From Glandiceps talaboti (taxonomy: Eukaryota; Hemichordata; Enteropneusta; Spengelidae): a stretch of DNA of 64,000 bases. The notes beneath the pieces were generated by a model. That model did no database searches. It saw only the letters and a list, made by a program, of their open reading frames with translations, and was not told where the DNA came from. This document shows, in pieces, positions 1 to 11,528 of this stretch. The stretch spans positions 9,328,864-9,392,863 of the forward strand of contig NC_135550.1 in NCBI RefSeq assembly GCF_964340395.1, written 5' to 3'. The first letter of the stretch is position 1. Each line of letters starts with the position of its first letter. A program made the translations under genes and the position numbers.

Positions 1-542
1 AAGAGTAAATACCAATTTTGAAATATGTTACTTTGGCTGGGTGCTTTTGCAATGTTTGGGAGACATAAATACATATTACAAATAACTAAAACAATATATA
101 CAGTTTTTTAACAGTCTTTGTTTTATTAGACAGTTCAGCAGGCACAAGTACAGTCATGTGAGAAAATAAAAGAAGTTATACCATAAATAAATTAAAAAGT
201 GTACAAAAAAAAGTTTACCGTAGAATTTTCCTTCATTTTCATACACAAGAAAGAAGACAAAGACACACGCTGAGGAAATTATTTTTTGGATAAGTTTTCC
301 TAGATACCGTATTGTAACTATCTAATAGCTCTACCAAATGCATTCTTTAATGGTTCTTAGAAGCGAGATATTGACAAATAACCCAATAAACAGAAAATAA
401 AATTTTTCTGGTCTGTAGTTCAAAATATTTCCACAAAATGATCAAGACAGTTCATCATATAATCAGACTATCAGATATTACAATCAGACCTTTAGAAACC
501 TTGAACTTACAGTAAAAGTTCAACTGCTGTATTGTTTGCATT

Positions 543-566
543 ATAGACCCTCCATCAAGGGTCTAT
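543..566. repeat. Short hairpin, ATAGACCCT family
   Basis: A perfect 9-bp stem (543-551 with 558-566) encloses a 6-base loop, CCATCA. It is a shortened relative of the 12-bp-stem hairpin at 24188-24217. A degenerate relative (ccctccaccaacggtg) lies near 2147. This suggests a small dispersed palindromic repeat. Confidence 0.55.
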
Positions 567-921
567 GTTTGCACCTAACTGCATGTTATTCCCAGGTCAA
601 AAACCATTATTTGCAATTTGATAATATTTCTTTAATATTTATGATTATAAACCTGTACTTATTTATTTACATGAAGCAAAAGGACTACAATGTATCTCCG
701 GCCAAGTAAAATAAAACTTCATCAATTAAATACACAGTACAACATACAAAGTGCTGACAATGACTTCATGACTACAGCCCAGATTCCATGCTATCATGTT
801 CTACATTGTAAACATACCTACTTAGCTACAATGACATGCAATAAAGTTGAATATTTCTTTCTGTAACGTAACCCAATTTCAATATTTCAATGTTTAAGTA
901 TATGAGATTTTTGTAATAAAT

Positions 922-1331
922 ACTGCCCTCTAGTGGCAAAAGTGACCATTAATCGAAATCTCAGAAAGATGAGTTAGCATCTGAAAAATTGAGTTGAGAT
1001 GAGATGGACCAACTCATGAAAGATCTCACTGTATTTTATCTCAATTGACCAAGAATCTACACACTAAACTAAACGTCCATTTACATCATAACACATCTAG
1101 TTCATCACTGGAGGACATAATTTGTTAGAAATGTCTATCAAATTATTCATCACTTCATTCAGAGCTAGTAAACTACATGTGGATGTAATTACGCAGAAAG
1201 ATCTATGTTTTATTTCCAAACATTTACTCACAGATCTTTTGAACCACTAGATGGCGAAATTAGACAGAAAGGTCTATTGGCTTATATTTTCAGTCATTTA
1301 CTCACAGATCTTATGAACCACTAGAGGGCGC
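922..1331. promoter_or_regulatory. Three CTCF-like core motifs, two in a 74-bp tandem duplication
   Basis: CCACTAGATGGCG (1244-1256) and CCACTAGAGGGCGC (1318-1331) lie on the plus strand exactly 74 bp apart. They sit in two diverged copies of a 74-bp unit (about 1184-1257 and 1258-1331). A third copy, CCACTAGAGGGCA, is on the minus strand at 924-936. All fit the animal CTCF core (CCASYAGRKGGCR). They could be insulator or loop-anchor sites between ACTR10 and its left neighbour. They could instead be part of a repeat that happens to contain the motif. Binding is inferred, not shown. Confidence 0.4.
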
Positions 1332-1405
1332 AATTTATGGTTTGTCTTCTGATTTTGATATTGCTAAGCATTTACCTATATAATAAATATCATCTATAAT
1401 TGACA

Positions 1406-2770
1406 TTATTTTTCTTTCGTAAACTGCCTGGAAACTAGTGCACCTAGAGGTGTTAGAGATGATTTGTCTTTGGGAATAGTTTCTACTTCTTGTACTGTGT
1501 CGTCTAATGATGACCAGTCTGGTACTTTGCCCAGCTTCACGAATGCTTCTCTTGAAAGTGATCTATGGGGCAGTATGTCTAATGCACCAAATAATGCACC
1601 TATGATAGAGTAGAAAATGAGAAAATTGCAAATAGTTAGATAATAAGTGTAGTCATGGGTTGGGAACAGCAGTAGACGGAATATAGCCTATTTTTTCTGC
1701 AATAACAGACTTTTACATAATCTGTAAGGTATGCTGTAGTTAAGCGTCCTCACACATCTGTCAATTCCTCTCACAAAGTAATTGCATCATTTTTACTTCA
1801 CTTTAAGCCATTCAAGATTACATAAAAAATACATTCTTGAAATGTTCTTTGTCACCTTTACACAAGCAACCACAACCAAATATGACATAAGGGTCATGTG
1901 TCACTGCTGGTCATGTTTTGACACAACACTGTTCTGATACAGGCATTCCAAGCCTTGGGTAATACTTATACTACAGCTAAATATATCTCATCAAATGTAG
2001 GTTTTTTTTAGTTAGTTTTTGTTAAATATTTGATAGAATCAACATCATGATCAAAAAAAAGGAAATGTACAAATATTTAAGACAAACAACCTAAATGAAG
2101 AATAACATCAATGAAGTCACCTCAGAAAGATTTAGAGCAGGTATAGGCCCTCCACCAACGGTGCCTTCAATAGAGACACAGACAGCCCCCAACTGGTGTG
2201 TTATATAACAAGTTATAGTGTAAATTTGAATGGTTTCTCTAGGTTCAAAACTTATTTATTTACCAATTTGACCTTGGACACCCTCCCCCTACCCCATCCC
2301 CACCCCCACTGGGGACTAATAAATAGTATTCATCTAAACCTTACCAAGACTTATCCAGAGAAGAAAATTTATATATGTTACCACTTACCTCCAAACCATG
2401 CCGTGTAGTTAGCCACAGATGGTGGATTATGAAACTTAATGGTTGATATGGGTAATGCATTCTTGTATTTTGGTTTATTCAACATGTCAATTAATTCAGC
2501 TTTCAGTCTCTGTCGAAATCCTGGCAGTAAAGAAGTTCCTCCTATGCATGTAATGTTGTGAGCTAATTCTTTTCTTGTATCTACAGGGCACTGAAAACAG
2601 TGGAAAAAACCATAAAGAGTTAAACACTTTATGTGGGTTTTTTTTGCTATTAGTTTCTGTTATTTTGCATGCATATACTTAAACACAAACACACCACATT
2701 AAAATATACATAAAACATTTTTCCATAAAGAAATACAAGTAGTACATAGCAAACAGGCATACGTACGTAT

Positions 2771-2865
<95 letters not shown>

Positions 2866-4511
2866 AAACTACATCTGCCAGAATCACTCTGAACCAGAAC
2901 AATGGACACTTACAACTCCTGAGGGCGCCATGACTGATCTCGATCATTTCATCATAAGTGCCACAGGTGTTGCTGCAGTATTAGAATGCAGACCTATCGA
3001 CACTGACAACACTCTCTAGAGTAGATGTCACTAACCTGTAGAATGGCATCAAGCACCAATGTAGCAATAGACTGTTCTTCATTGTCTTGATCAAACAAAG
3101 GTTCACAGGCAGTTTCTCTGACCTTGCCATCAATATGCAATATCTTGTCACCATCCAGTGGGTACTCCACCGAAGGTGGTGGAACTGGCCTCTGTAGCAC
3201 ACAAAAACATTGTCATTTTTAATATTCACACTTTTCCTACAAAATAAGTGTGTACTACAGGTAAAATTCACAATTTGTAATCTTTGAAAATAATGTACCG
3301 GTAAGTGAAACATTGATAATTTTCCTCCTTAGATCCTTCTCAAAATGTATGTTTTTGATTACTAGTATTGTGCTTGAAAACTTGTCAGGGTAATCATACA
3401 CACATGAACTCTAGACTGAACTCCAAGGTACAGGGTTTTTGCCATTTTAGTATTTTGAAAAACTTAGAACCTAATTGTTGACTGCACTGCTTCTTCTTTT
3501 CAAACTTGAATCGCAAACCATGTAGAGAAAACAAATAAGATTCATGAAAAAACACTGACTTTCCTTTCTGTGATTTTTGTAAATGAAAATAGTACCTTGT
3601 TTGAATCTCCAAGTAATGAACTTTCCTGAATCATTTTTGCTTTAGCATATTCAGGAACAAAACATGTCCTCACTAAAAAACAGAAAAAAAGTCATGCAAT
3701 TGTTAATATCCTGTAATAAAGAGCAAAAAAATTGTTGTCCACTGACAAAACTGATAGAGAAATTCTGATTGTTCTTATCTAAAGGCCTATGTTGGATTAG
3801 AAAAACAGTTGTCTGACAGAGTTATACAAAATGTTGATCCAGAAATAGAATGGTCTCATCTAATCCTTATGGCTCCACAGGTAACAAAGCACTAATGCAA
3901 GAACCTGGCACTGAATCATGGGCCTTTAAGTTTTTCAGTTTTTCTGAAAAAAAATCTTATTTCTGATACTGATTTTTGCTATGAAAGGTAATAATCAATG
4001 CTCATTTTAACTACCTTTCCTTCCCTTCTGTATTACCCAAGTAATCAATAAAGAACACATGAATACATAAATCCATTCTAATTTACCTTTGATGTCTTCT
4101 AGTATACGTTCTGGTATGTTACCCATTATTGATGATAAAGGTCTGGCTTCCGCTGACTGGGCAGTGACTGTACCACTCTCAAGTAACAATGCTTCAAGAT
4201 TACTGAAAGCCAAATGCCAATACTCTCATTACAGTTATCATGTCAATAAGTTGACTTTCAAAGTTAAGATGTCTCTAACTTGCTGTATCTTTTGCTCAGG
4301 CTGAAAATACACACTGTTACTGTACCATATATGGATTACATGAAACTAATAAATATGCAAATTCAGTTAATCAATATTCATGGTTAACAGAACAACCAGG
4401 ATGTCTGTATTGCCTATAGAAAAGAATATATCATATGAGATACATGTCATTCCTGTAGATATTGATGACACAGACAGACACAGACAGATAGACACAAACA
4501 GACAGACAGAC

Positions 4512-4552
<41 letters not shown>

Positions 4553-6778
4553 GATGGATGGATGGATGGATGGATGGACGGACAGACAAACTCCCCCCAA
4601 CAGGACCTAAAATGATAGATCAAATTGAACCTTTTTGAAAATACCTTTTCACACTTAACATATGAACCTGTATACCACTATGTGTTTACACTATAGTATT
4701 TATTTTCCAAGCCATGTAAGTATTTCTACTATAATATTGATAATTGTTAATACAGTACACAGTTTTAAGAGTAGTCTTGGCTCTGTACTCACCTATGAAC
4801 AGCTTTTCCTGCAAGTGGCAACGCTTGCCATGCATTAATGATAGGAATACCCTCATAAACTTAACACCAGGGTTAAGAAAATTAATCTTTGATTTTTGCT
4901 ATAACAAATAATTCATGTTTCACTTTTGGATCTAAACACTCACACCTTGACAACAATTCAAAATACATTGCACAAATACAAAAATCTCACTTGACTTCCT
5001 GGAGTCAGCTTGAATAAAAAATATTCAGTAAATCAAAAAGTTGGTAAAAATGACAAATGATAATTAATGCAAACAATTGTTATTATCTATTTATGGTTTC
5101 AATGTAAAGGATATCGGAAGGACCAACGTCTCTGTGTATCCAGAGTCCATAACTAGTGCAGTGTTGATACCCATTGTAAATAAACTTACAAGATGTGATG
5201 GAGCAAACAAAACAGACGGTACCTGCAAACCCACATACCAGTATTTGAGAAAGAATGTTCATGAACTCTAGATTCATAACTAAATGATAATTTCTACTCA
5301 CAGAGTCAAACGAATTTTGTGAAAGTGAATTCCAAATTTCAGCTGATATCTCATTAGCATCATCAGGGGTGTACATCACTGCCCATGCCAGGATTGAAAT
5401 CTCAGCGGTATTACTCCAGCTCTTCTGAGATGCATGATAAAAGCCCATCGTAATACACCCTGACAATGCTGACGAGATGTCAACGAAAATTTGGGATTCA
5501 CTTCCAGAAAAAAATTCTTTGACTCTGTAAGTAGAGAAATTTTCATTTGATATCAAATATCCCATGTCAAAAAGAATGACAGGCATTCTCCATAGCTATA
5601 TCTGATATCGCTGTAGGTAAAACCCTTATGCTTTGTCTCAATGAATTTAATGGCTTACAACTGTAACAACATCACCTAAGTCTAGCAACAGCAATATGAA
5701 CTTAATTATCTAAAGAAAACTAGTCAATGCTCAAGTGTGGACATAAAACCTCCAATGGTACAGATGCACCAGTAATAACAAAAACCTGCTAGACTTCTTT
5801 GCACTACATTGTTGGTGGATTGGCCGATCAGTCGGTAGGTTGGTAGGTAATATACAGACATCTTACCTCATAATGCTTGAAAAGTACTTGAGCCAGTGTA
5901 TCTCGGAATAATGTTGGACAGAGTACCGATTCACAAATAACCACTCTTCTGTCACGTGGATTCACTAATAAATGCCTAAGGTCAAGATCAAACACAAAAA
6001 AAATATATTGTCATTGTATAGTCAAGTCACTACTATATACTGAGTTGTATTATTGTATTTTTTTGGTATTGTCTTTGATGTACTGTTTGGCCTTTTCCGA
6101 GTATGGTGTACTTTTCCTTTATTTTTGTGCTTAACTTGCTTGGGCCCCTGTGTAGATTAGGCTGATCCTAACAGGGTTACCCGTTTGTCGATGTGTATTT
6201 TAAAGCATTTTGATAATAAAAGTCATTATTATTATTATATATTATTTGTATGTAAAGGAAGAGTTGTCTGTGGTTCAATGTTTTTTAGTCATAGCCCCCT
6301 CTATGGTCAGAATTGCCAAATAAAACTTTAACTCCCAGGACCAAAGAATAAGGTTGTTGTTGGATTCAACACAACAGACCAACTGCATCAGCTTGAAATG
6401 GTCATTTGAGACCAGTTGTATCTATTATTTTGAGGAACAGAACAAAAACATTGCTTGACCCCCTTGCACTAGAACACAGCAAACAATAGAACAGAAAGGT
6501 CAAAATCCTACCTGAAATAGAGGTAATGTATGAAATCGATCAATACATTATACAGGTCTTCAGAATTGACAGCATTGACGTCCACCCGCTGAACAGTTTC
6601 TGAACGAGCTCTTTTCACTTCACTGGGTATGATACTCCTTGGTGATGGCTCTCCAGCAAATCCAACCCTGCAAAGAATGCAGACATGTATTTAAATATGT
6701 AATAATGATGGCAACAAACTATCAAAATTGTCAAATCATCTGAACTGTCACAATATCCCTTTTTTTCACCAACTTTCT

Positions 6779-6816
<38 letters not shown>

Positions 6817-7581
6817 AAATTACCATACAGCACATTAATCAATGACATCTAATGATTTAATGATATTATTGTTACTCAAAAAAAAAAAAAAATTACATCT
6901 TAGATTCAAATATCAGAAATATACAAAATGGGTGGATGAAAACATAGATGGTTGGATAAATGGGTACTTGGTAGATACAAACAACACTTTGTTTAATATC
7001 CCAAGGACTTGCAGGTATACAACTACCTAAATGAGAAAGCGAGAAAGTGATAATTTTATGTTGTTTATTGAATCACGTTGTGTTCTTTTTAACTTTAACA
7101 CTGCTTGTCTCATTTGCAACATAATAAATTATTCTGATTGTTGTGAAACAAATATAATGATACATGTAGGTTGTGTGACATTAACAATATAATAACATAT
7201 ACATTACAAATCCCCCATCACCACACAGCAGATACAGGTGGTGAGGTGATCAGCCAAATTCTCTTTTAGACAAAGTACTCAACCAGAACACTCAAAATAC
7301 TCAACTACGGTTGTTGCATTTATAAAGGTAAAGTCGTCCGAATAGAATGCGCGACAAGTAATGAAATGACAGAAACATGGGATCGGGACAGATAGGTTAA
7401 GTGATGACAATCGGGATATATTGATATTGTGTTTGATGCGATGACAAAGTGGGCCTTGTCCCCGATCTGGTCATATTGCCTACTGCACTTACTTGGTGTA
7501 CGCAGCTCCAATGTCAAGTATGACCGCTGTCTTCTCACTGGCTGCACCAAGGCTCTCAAATAATGGCAATTTACTCGTCAT
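1406..7581 (-). CDS. ACTR10: Actin-related protein 10 (Arp11), dynactin pointed-end subunit; complete 10-exon gene
   Basis: Coding exons in transcript order: 7493-7581, 6512-6667, 5867-5975, 5115-5222, 4793-4860, 4087-4202, 3596-3672, 3036-3191, 2389-2590, 1406-1599. They join in frame to 1275 nt (424 aa plus TAA); human ACTR10 is 417 aa. Visible motifs are the N-terminal actin-fold loop [14 protein letters not shown] (residues 23-36), [16 protein letters not shown], the second nucleotide-loop-like [11 protein letters not shown] (144-154), [29 protein letters not shown] and [11 protein letters not shown] (308-318). In known dynactin, Arp11 caps the pointed end of the Arp1 filament and binds p62/p25/p27, supporting cargo binding by dynein in the cytoplasm. 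The ATG at 7579-7581 gives an N-terminus like the vertebrate one. Nine boundaries are ordinary GT-AG except intron 4, described separately. The gene is divergent from the neighbouring protease gene. Confidence 0.95.
2772..2861. repeat. (CA)n microsatellite, about 45 units
   Basis: A pure CA run of about 90 bp inside ACTR10 intron 8 (2591-3035). It makes up a fifth of that 445-bp intron. The open frames it creates on the minus strand (poly Cys-Val) are artefacts. Confidence 0.97.
4471..4577. repeat. Compound tetranucleotide repeat (GACA)n-(GATG)n
   Basis: Tandem GACA units, then about six GATG units, in ACTR10 intron 5 (4203-4792). The same GACA motif is expanded in the array at 57467-58041. 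Confidence 0.9.
4861..5114 (-). other. U12-type (minor spliceosome) intron 4 of ACTR10
   Basis: On the coding strand the intron begins ATATCCTTT right after the Pro codon CCG, a perfect match to the U12 5' splice-site consensus. Near its end is TTCTTAAC (complement of 4872-4879), a match to the U12 branch-site consensus; its branch adenosine is 12 nt from the intron end. No GT donor fits here. The 424-codon frame is kept only if the intron ends in AA (exon resumes GTT TAT GAG GGT, Val-Tyr-Glu-Gly). The adjacent AG, one base later, would shift the frame. The U12 assignment is strong; the exact 3' boundary is less certain. Confidence 0.8.
5281..5550. mobile_element. Fold-back (MITE-like) element with about 50-bp inverted ends
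   Basis: The left arm (from about 5291, tttctactcacagagtc) is repeated as an inverted copy ending near 5538. The inverse match continues inward for most of the element, for example the segment around 5340-5390 pairs with 5445-5485. The whole unit lies in ACTR10 intron 3. It explains a 167-residue open frame on the minus strand that otherwise looks gene-like. Each arm also carries splice-like signals (an acceptor ttacag before 5524, a donor gtgagt after 5302). No transposase is present, so it would be non-autonomous. The family is not recognised. Confidence 0.65.
6095..6240 (+). mobile_element. Possible 3' tail of a LINE-type retroposon
   Basis: A stretch in ACTR10 intron 2 ends with TTTTGATAATAAAAGTC and an (ATT)n tract, the layout typical of 3' ends of non-LTR retrotransposons with short tandem tails. 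No coding remnant was found. A similar ending (aataaagattattatt) occurs near 11490 in the protease gene. This is suggestive only. Confidence 0.3.
6780..6816. repeat. (GTT)n trinucleotide repeat
   Basis: About twelve uninterrupted GTT units in ACTR10 intron 1 (6668-7492). Confidence 0.95.
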
Positions 7582-8418
7582 GGTTATATTTTCGTTTCAA
7601 AAAACGTTAATCTACCTATGATCAATGTACTTCTACTTCCATGTTAGCTATCGTCGGCCATGATGTTTGTGTGCTTGTTAATTTTTTCTCAAAGGGGAAC
7701 CAATCAGATTTAGTCTTTCATACAGATAAGCCAACCAACGCTTTTATTACATCTGCGGAAGTGGTGTGCAAATTTATGCGAATATGTTGTTGAGGTGACA
7801 TTTCCTATACTATTAAAGGTGAGAGACGGGTGTGCGAGAGAGGTGCAAAACTGAAGGAATCTACGCTAAATTGCCGTGGAATTCGACAGAATTTATGAAC
7901 AAGCTGAATGTCGCGATATTATCGTACTATGTAGTCTCAAACTACTAGATCAGTTCTCAAAGGAAACTACCAAACTCCCAACAGGTAAAAAGAGTGTACA
8001 GGTTCACGTTCGGACTGCGGTCTGTGATCTCACCGTCGGAACCCAAGATGGTGATCGAACTTCGGATGTTGGAACATGTGAAAGTGGTATCGCCAAGTTT
8101 GTGTTTTTGGAATGAAACGTTATGTGTGTATCACATAGACACGTATTGGTCATAATGTAATCTGAAATCCTTTCTACGACATGTACGAGTGTTCCGAATC
8201 ATGGATATGAGAAGAAACGATTGGAGAAAGTAACGTCACCACACATTCCGACTACGTCAATTCGTTCATTTACTTTCCTTTTTACAAAAGACATTGTATG
8301 TTGAATACAAAGACCGACTTCCTACTGAAGTAGACTCGATCGTCTTGCGGCGTGTTTTAAAAAACTGGATTGTGTCATTTACTGATCAACAAAGGAAGCG
8401 CTTTCGTCGCCAAAAGAC
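7582..8418. promoter_or_regulatory. Divergent intergenic region, likely bidirectional promoter
   Basis: These 837 bp separate the start codons of ACTR10 (minus) and the leishmanolysin-like gene (plus), so both promoters and 5' UTRs should lie here unless an upstream non-coding exon exists. A consensus CCAAT box, CCAATCAG, is at 7700-7707, about 120 bp upstream of the ACTR10 ATG. I saw no convincing TATA box. The 79-codon open frame at 7876-8115 resembles no known family and is probably not translated. Confidence 0.5.
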
Positions 8419-11400
8419 ATGAAAATTGGGCTTCGATGGCTTATTATGCTCATCTGTACGACGGCATCGCAATGCCCGAAAATTATGCAAAAATCTCCAG
8501 GTTGCGGCTTTGACAGAATTCAACCGGCAACGGTTCCAACCACCAATGTGCAATATTTAAAAACTTTTGACAGACAGAAACGATCAACTGTGGAAGAGTT
8601 GTATCGGCCCATTCGAATTACAGCCGTGTTTTCAAACTTACTCGAAGAACTGGATGATGTGCAGCAAGCTAGACTGCAAACAGTTGTTAAAAAAGCAGTG
8701 ACAATCATAGAAGGATTTTTATCAGGTATGATATTGCCCTCTGAAAGATTTGAGAATTTCAAAGCCCTGCTGGTTGTAACTGGATTTTTTTGGAAACTTT
8801 TTACTTGTTTTCATGTTAATTACGTGGCTGTATACTGGTCATATAAAAGTGTCAACATTTTTTTTTAAATTCAGAATTTTATACATATTTTTTTACAAAG
8901 GTTTTCCTGTGTTTTTTTTTTGTTCACTTTTATATGTATACTGTCAGAGTATGTGATGAAACTATTTCAGCACCCCACATATTTGTAATTTGTTGACAAT
9001 TTGAAATGGTCCAGTTGACACAAATGTCGAGTCAGTGTACACTACAATAATAAGTAGGAGATACTTCAGCTATTAGAAGGCGAGAATAGTTTTTAGTAAA
9101 ATTCTAGTTTATTTTTCAAAGAGCAAAAAGAAAAAATGTTACAGCACTGACTAGACTGTACTATTCTTGAATATTTCCAATTTAAACTCTTTAACAATGA
9201 TTATTTTCATCCTCAAAGGAGAGCTTCTGTATTTTGTAGTTTTTCTCGTTCTATGTATGTGGAATGTCGTTTACCCTTCCTTTCCCTTTTCAAACATGGA
9301 TACAGACTTCTTGACTGAACAATACAACATTGTATTAAATGCAAAGTTAAAAGAGCACGTCAAAGGGATTCAGCGAGCGTGTATTCTAAGCAGACAGCCA
9401 AAAAAAGGAATGAACTTACATTGTACAGGTTTTTGTTAACGATATGCAATGTGGTATTCTATCTTGCATGCTATAAAAGAAGGTAGCCCACTTTGAAGAG
9501 TTTGATGGATGTATAACATATATACAACATACATTCTTGTATCTCTAAGTCTTTTCAGCCAACACTCGTCACAGAACCCTTTGCTGTTTGCCGTATACTG
9601 TACAACCAAAACATTTCCATGTTGTACATCTAAACTCTCTACTTTACAAACTGTATTTGTTCAACGGTTATCAAACTTTCTTTTGAACTCATTCTACTGC
9701 ACTATATCAGGAATTTGTTTCTCCCTCCCTCCATCTGTCCGATAGTCATGCAAATTAATATTCCTTTAATAATGAATATTTATCCCCATCATCTCTAAAA
9801 TGTTAGATGCCCAAAGTTTTTTTTGATAAATTTCTGTACTTGTACTAACTTACACGTACGACTAGCTTTTGTTTTCATCTTGAATTTCTTTTGGCATGTT
9901 TCTCTGCCTCTAGATTAAAATTAGTTACAATTTTGAAAGAAAGCATTTCAATACGTCAAATTTTTCTTGGAAAGGTTTGTTTTAGGAGTTTACATGTAAG
10001 AAAAAAGAGATGATGAAGTACTTGAAAATACTTTTACTTCCCAAAAGTGAAAACATAAAATGAAAGTGTTTAACTGTCTAAATGTGAATTTGGCTGCACT
10101 AGAGAGCATGCATTGCTTGATACGTATACCATGTAGTATGGCATATGCAGGCCAAGTTGAATGCTTTAGAATCGACCAGATATTACATCCTGGTCATTCT
10201 ACATGTCATGAGAACACGATTTTATCACTCTTTTGACAATGTTGCAAATATGAAACATTCAAAGTACTACTCGCTTGGATTTCTCTTGATTAATGCTTGC
10301 ACAGGTATAATTTATAATATTCTTCATTTTCTTCATTCAGCTAGAAAATGCAAGGGACCTAAGGGTTTTGTCACGTCCAGTCAAAACAAGGCCCCTTAGG
10401 TCACTCATATTTTCCTTGGTTAAATGATGAAAAATATTGGTAATAATATCCAAGTGTTTACCGGTCTATGAGAAAGATAATGAGAAATTCGTGTTGTGTA
10501 TTATTTTCTGCAGTGATACCTGTATCTGGTCCCCTGCTCCTAGCAAGAAGTGATGAAGCCTGTAAGGGTATCCATACTAGTGGGATAAATAAGGATAAGT
10601 AAGTGTGACATTTCTTGTAAAGTTTTGCCTTCATTGCCTGATCCAAACTGAAACTATTATCACAACATATTGATACAACAGTGATAATCTATTGGATGAA
10701 CGTTGTCGCAAGGAGGCATCTCTGAAAACTACTTTATTTAGAGTTCCATGAACTTGCAGTGTACTGTTTTGGGACTTCCAAAGTTTACACTATGTTGATC
10801 ACAGGGTGATGAGAATCCCACAACAGAGGAACCACTATCACATCCACTTGTGTAATGCAACACATTGAAGAACAATACTTTAAGTTTGTGTCTATCTGAG
10901 TATACCGAAGGCTGGATTACCAGTGTCGTAACTCTGTTCTGAATATAATAGAAAATAGAAACAATCAAAGTTGTGTCATATAATTCACCGTGAAAACTTT
11001 CTGTATTGTCTCCCTAGGTGTGCATCTATTAAGACCAGCTACATAGGAGAGTATTGTCTAGATGACTTTAAGGTAAATATGAGACGAGTCAGTGTGCCAT
11101 GATGTGTGTGACATGGATAAGGAGAATCTCAATACAATACACAATATTTTGTTTCTTTCATTTAATAACTATAGTACAACAGATTTATTCTATTTACAAA
11201 ATCACACTCTTTAACCAATTAAATATATATTCTGGTTCAAGCATGAATAATCTCATAAAGATTCTCAAAATAAAAGACACAAATAAACTAGTTGAAATAG
11301 GTACATTTATTCAACAAGGATTCAAAATTCGAGAACACCACTTGAACAAAAATATACCAGCTGCCTCGTGATATACATTTGACAATTACATTTACATGTA

Positions 11401-11497
11401 TATGTTGATTTTCACATTGTGAAATTACTCTGTTTTTTGTGTATGGTCAATATAAGCATTTTCTTTTTTACTTTATTGTACTATATTGCAATAAAGA

Positions 11498-11528
<31 letters not shown>

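Larger units (their letters stand above)
1..1405 (-). other. 3' flank and probable 3' UTR of ACTR10
   Basis: No coding segment was recognised here. The ACTR10 stop codon lies at 1406-1408, so its 3' UTR must begin here and run leftwards. Minus-strand AATAAA hexamers that could serve for polyadenylation occur at 1209-1214, 662-667 and 122-127; which one is used cannot be decided. The stretch also holds a short hairpin (543-566) and a 74-bp tandem duplication with CTCF-like motifs (1184-1331). Confidence 0.45.

Noticed and set aside
5083-5586. 167-residue minus-strand open frame that looks gene-like
   Set aside because: Its first two-thirds lie in a fold-back repeat, and the last part overlaps ACTR10 exon 4 in a different frame. 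The exon 4 frame matches ACTR10 clearly.
7876-8115. 79-codon open frame upstream of the protease start
   Set aside because: No family resemblance and no splice link to exon 1; probably 5' UTR or promoter sequence.
9167-9439. 90-codon plus-strand open frame as a possible extra exon of the protease gene
   Set aside because: Exons 1 and 2 join directly into a continuous M8 motif (FLSVIPVSGPLLL), leaving no room for an inserted exon, and no fitting splice phase was found.
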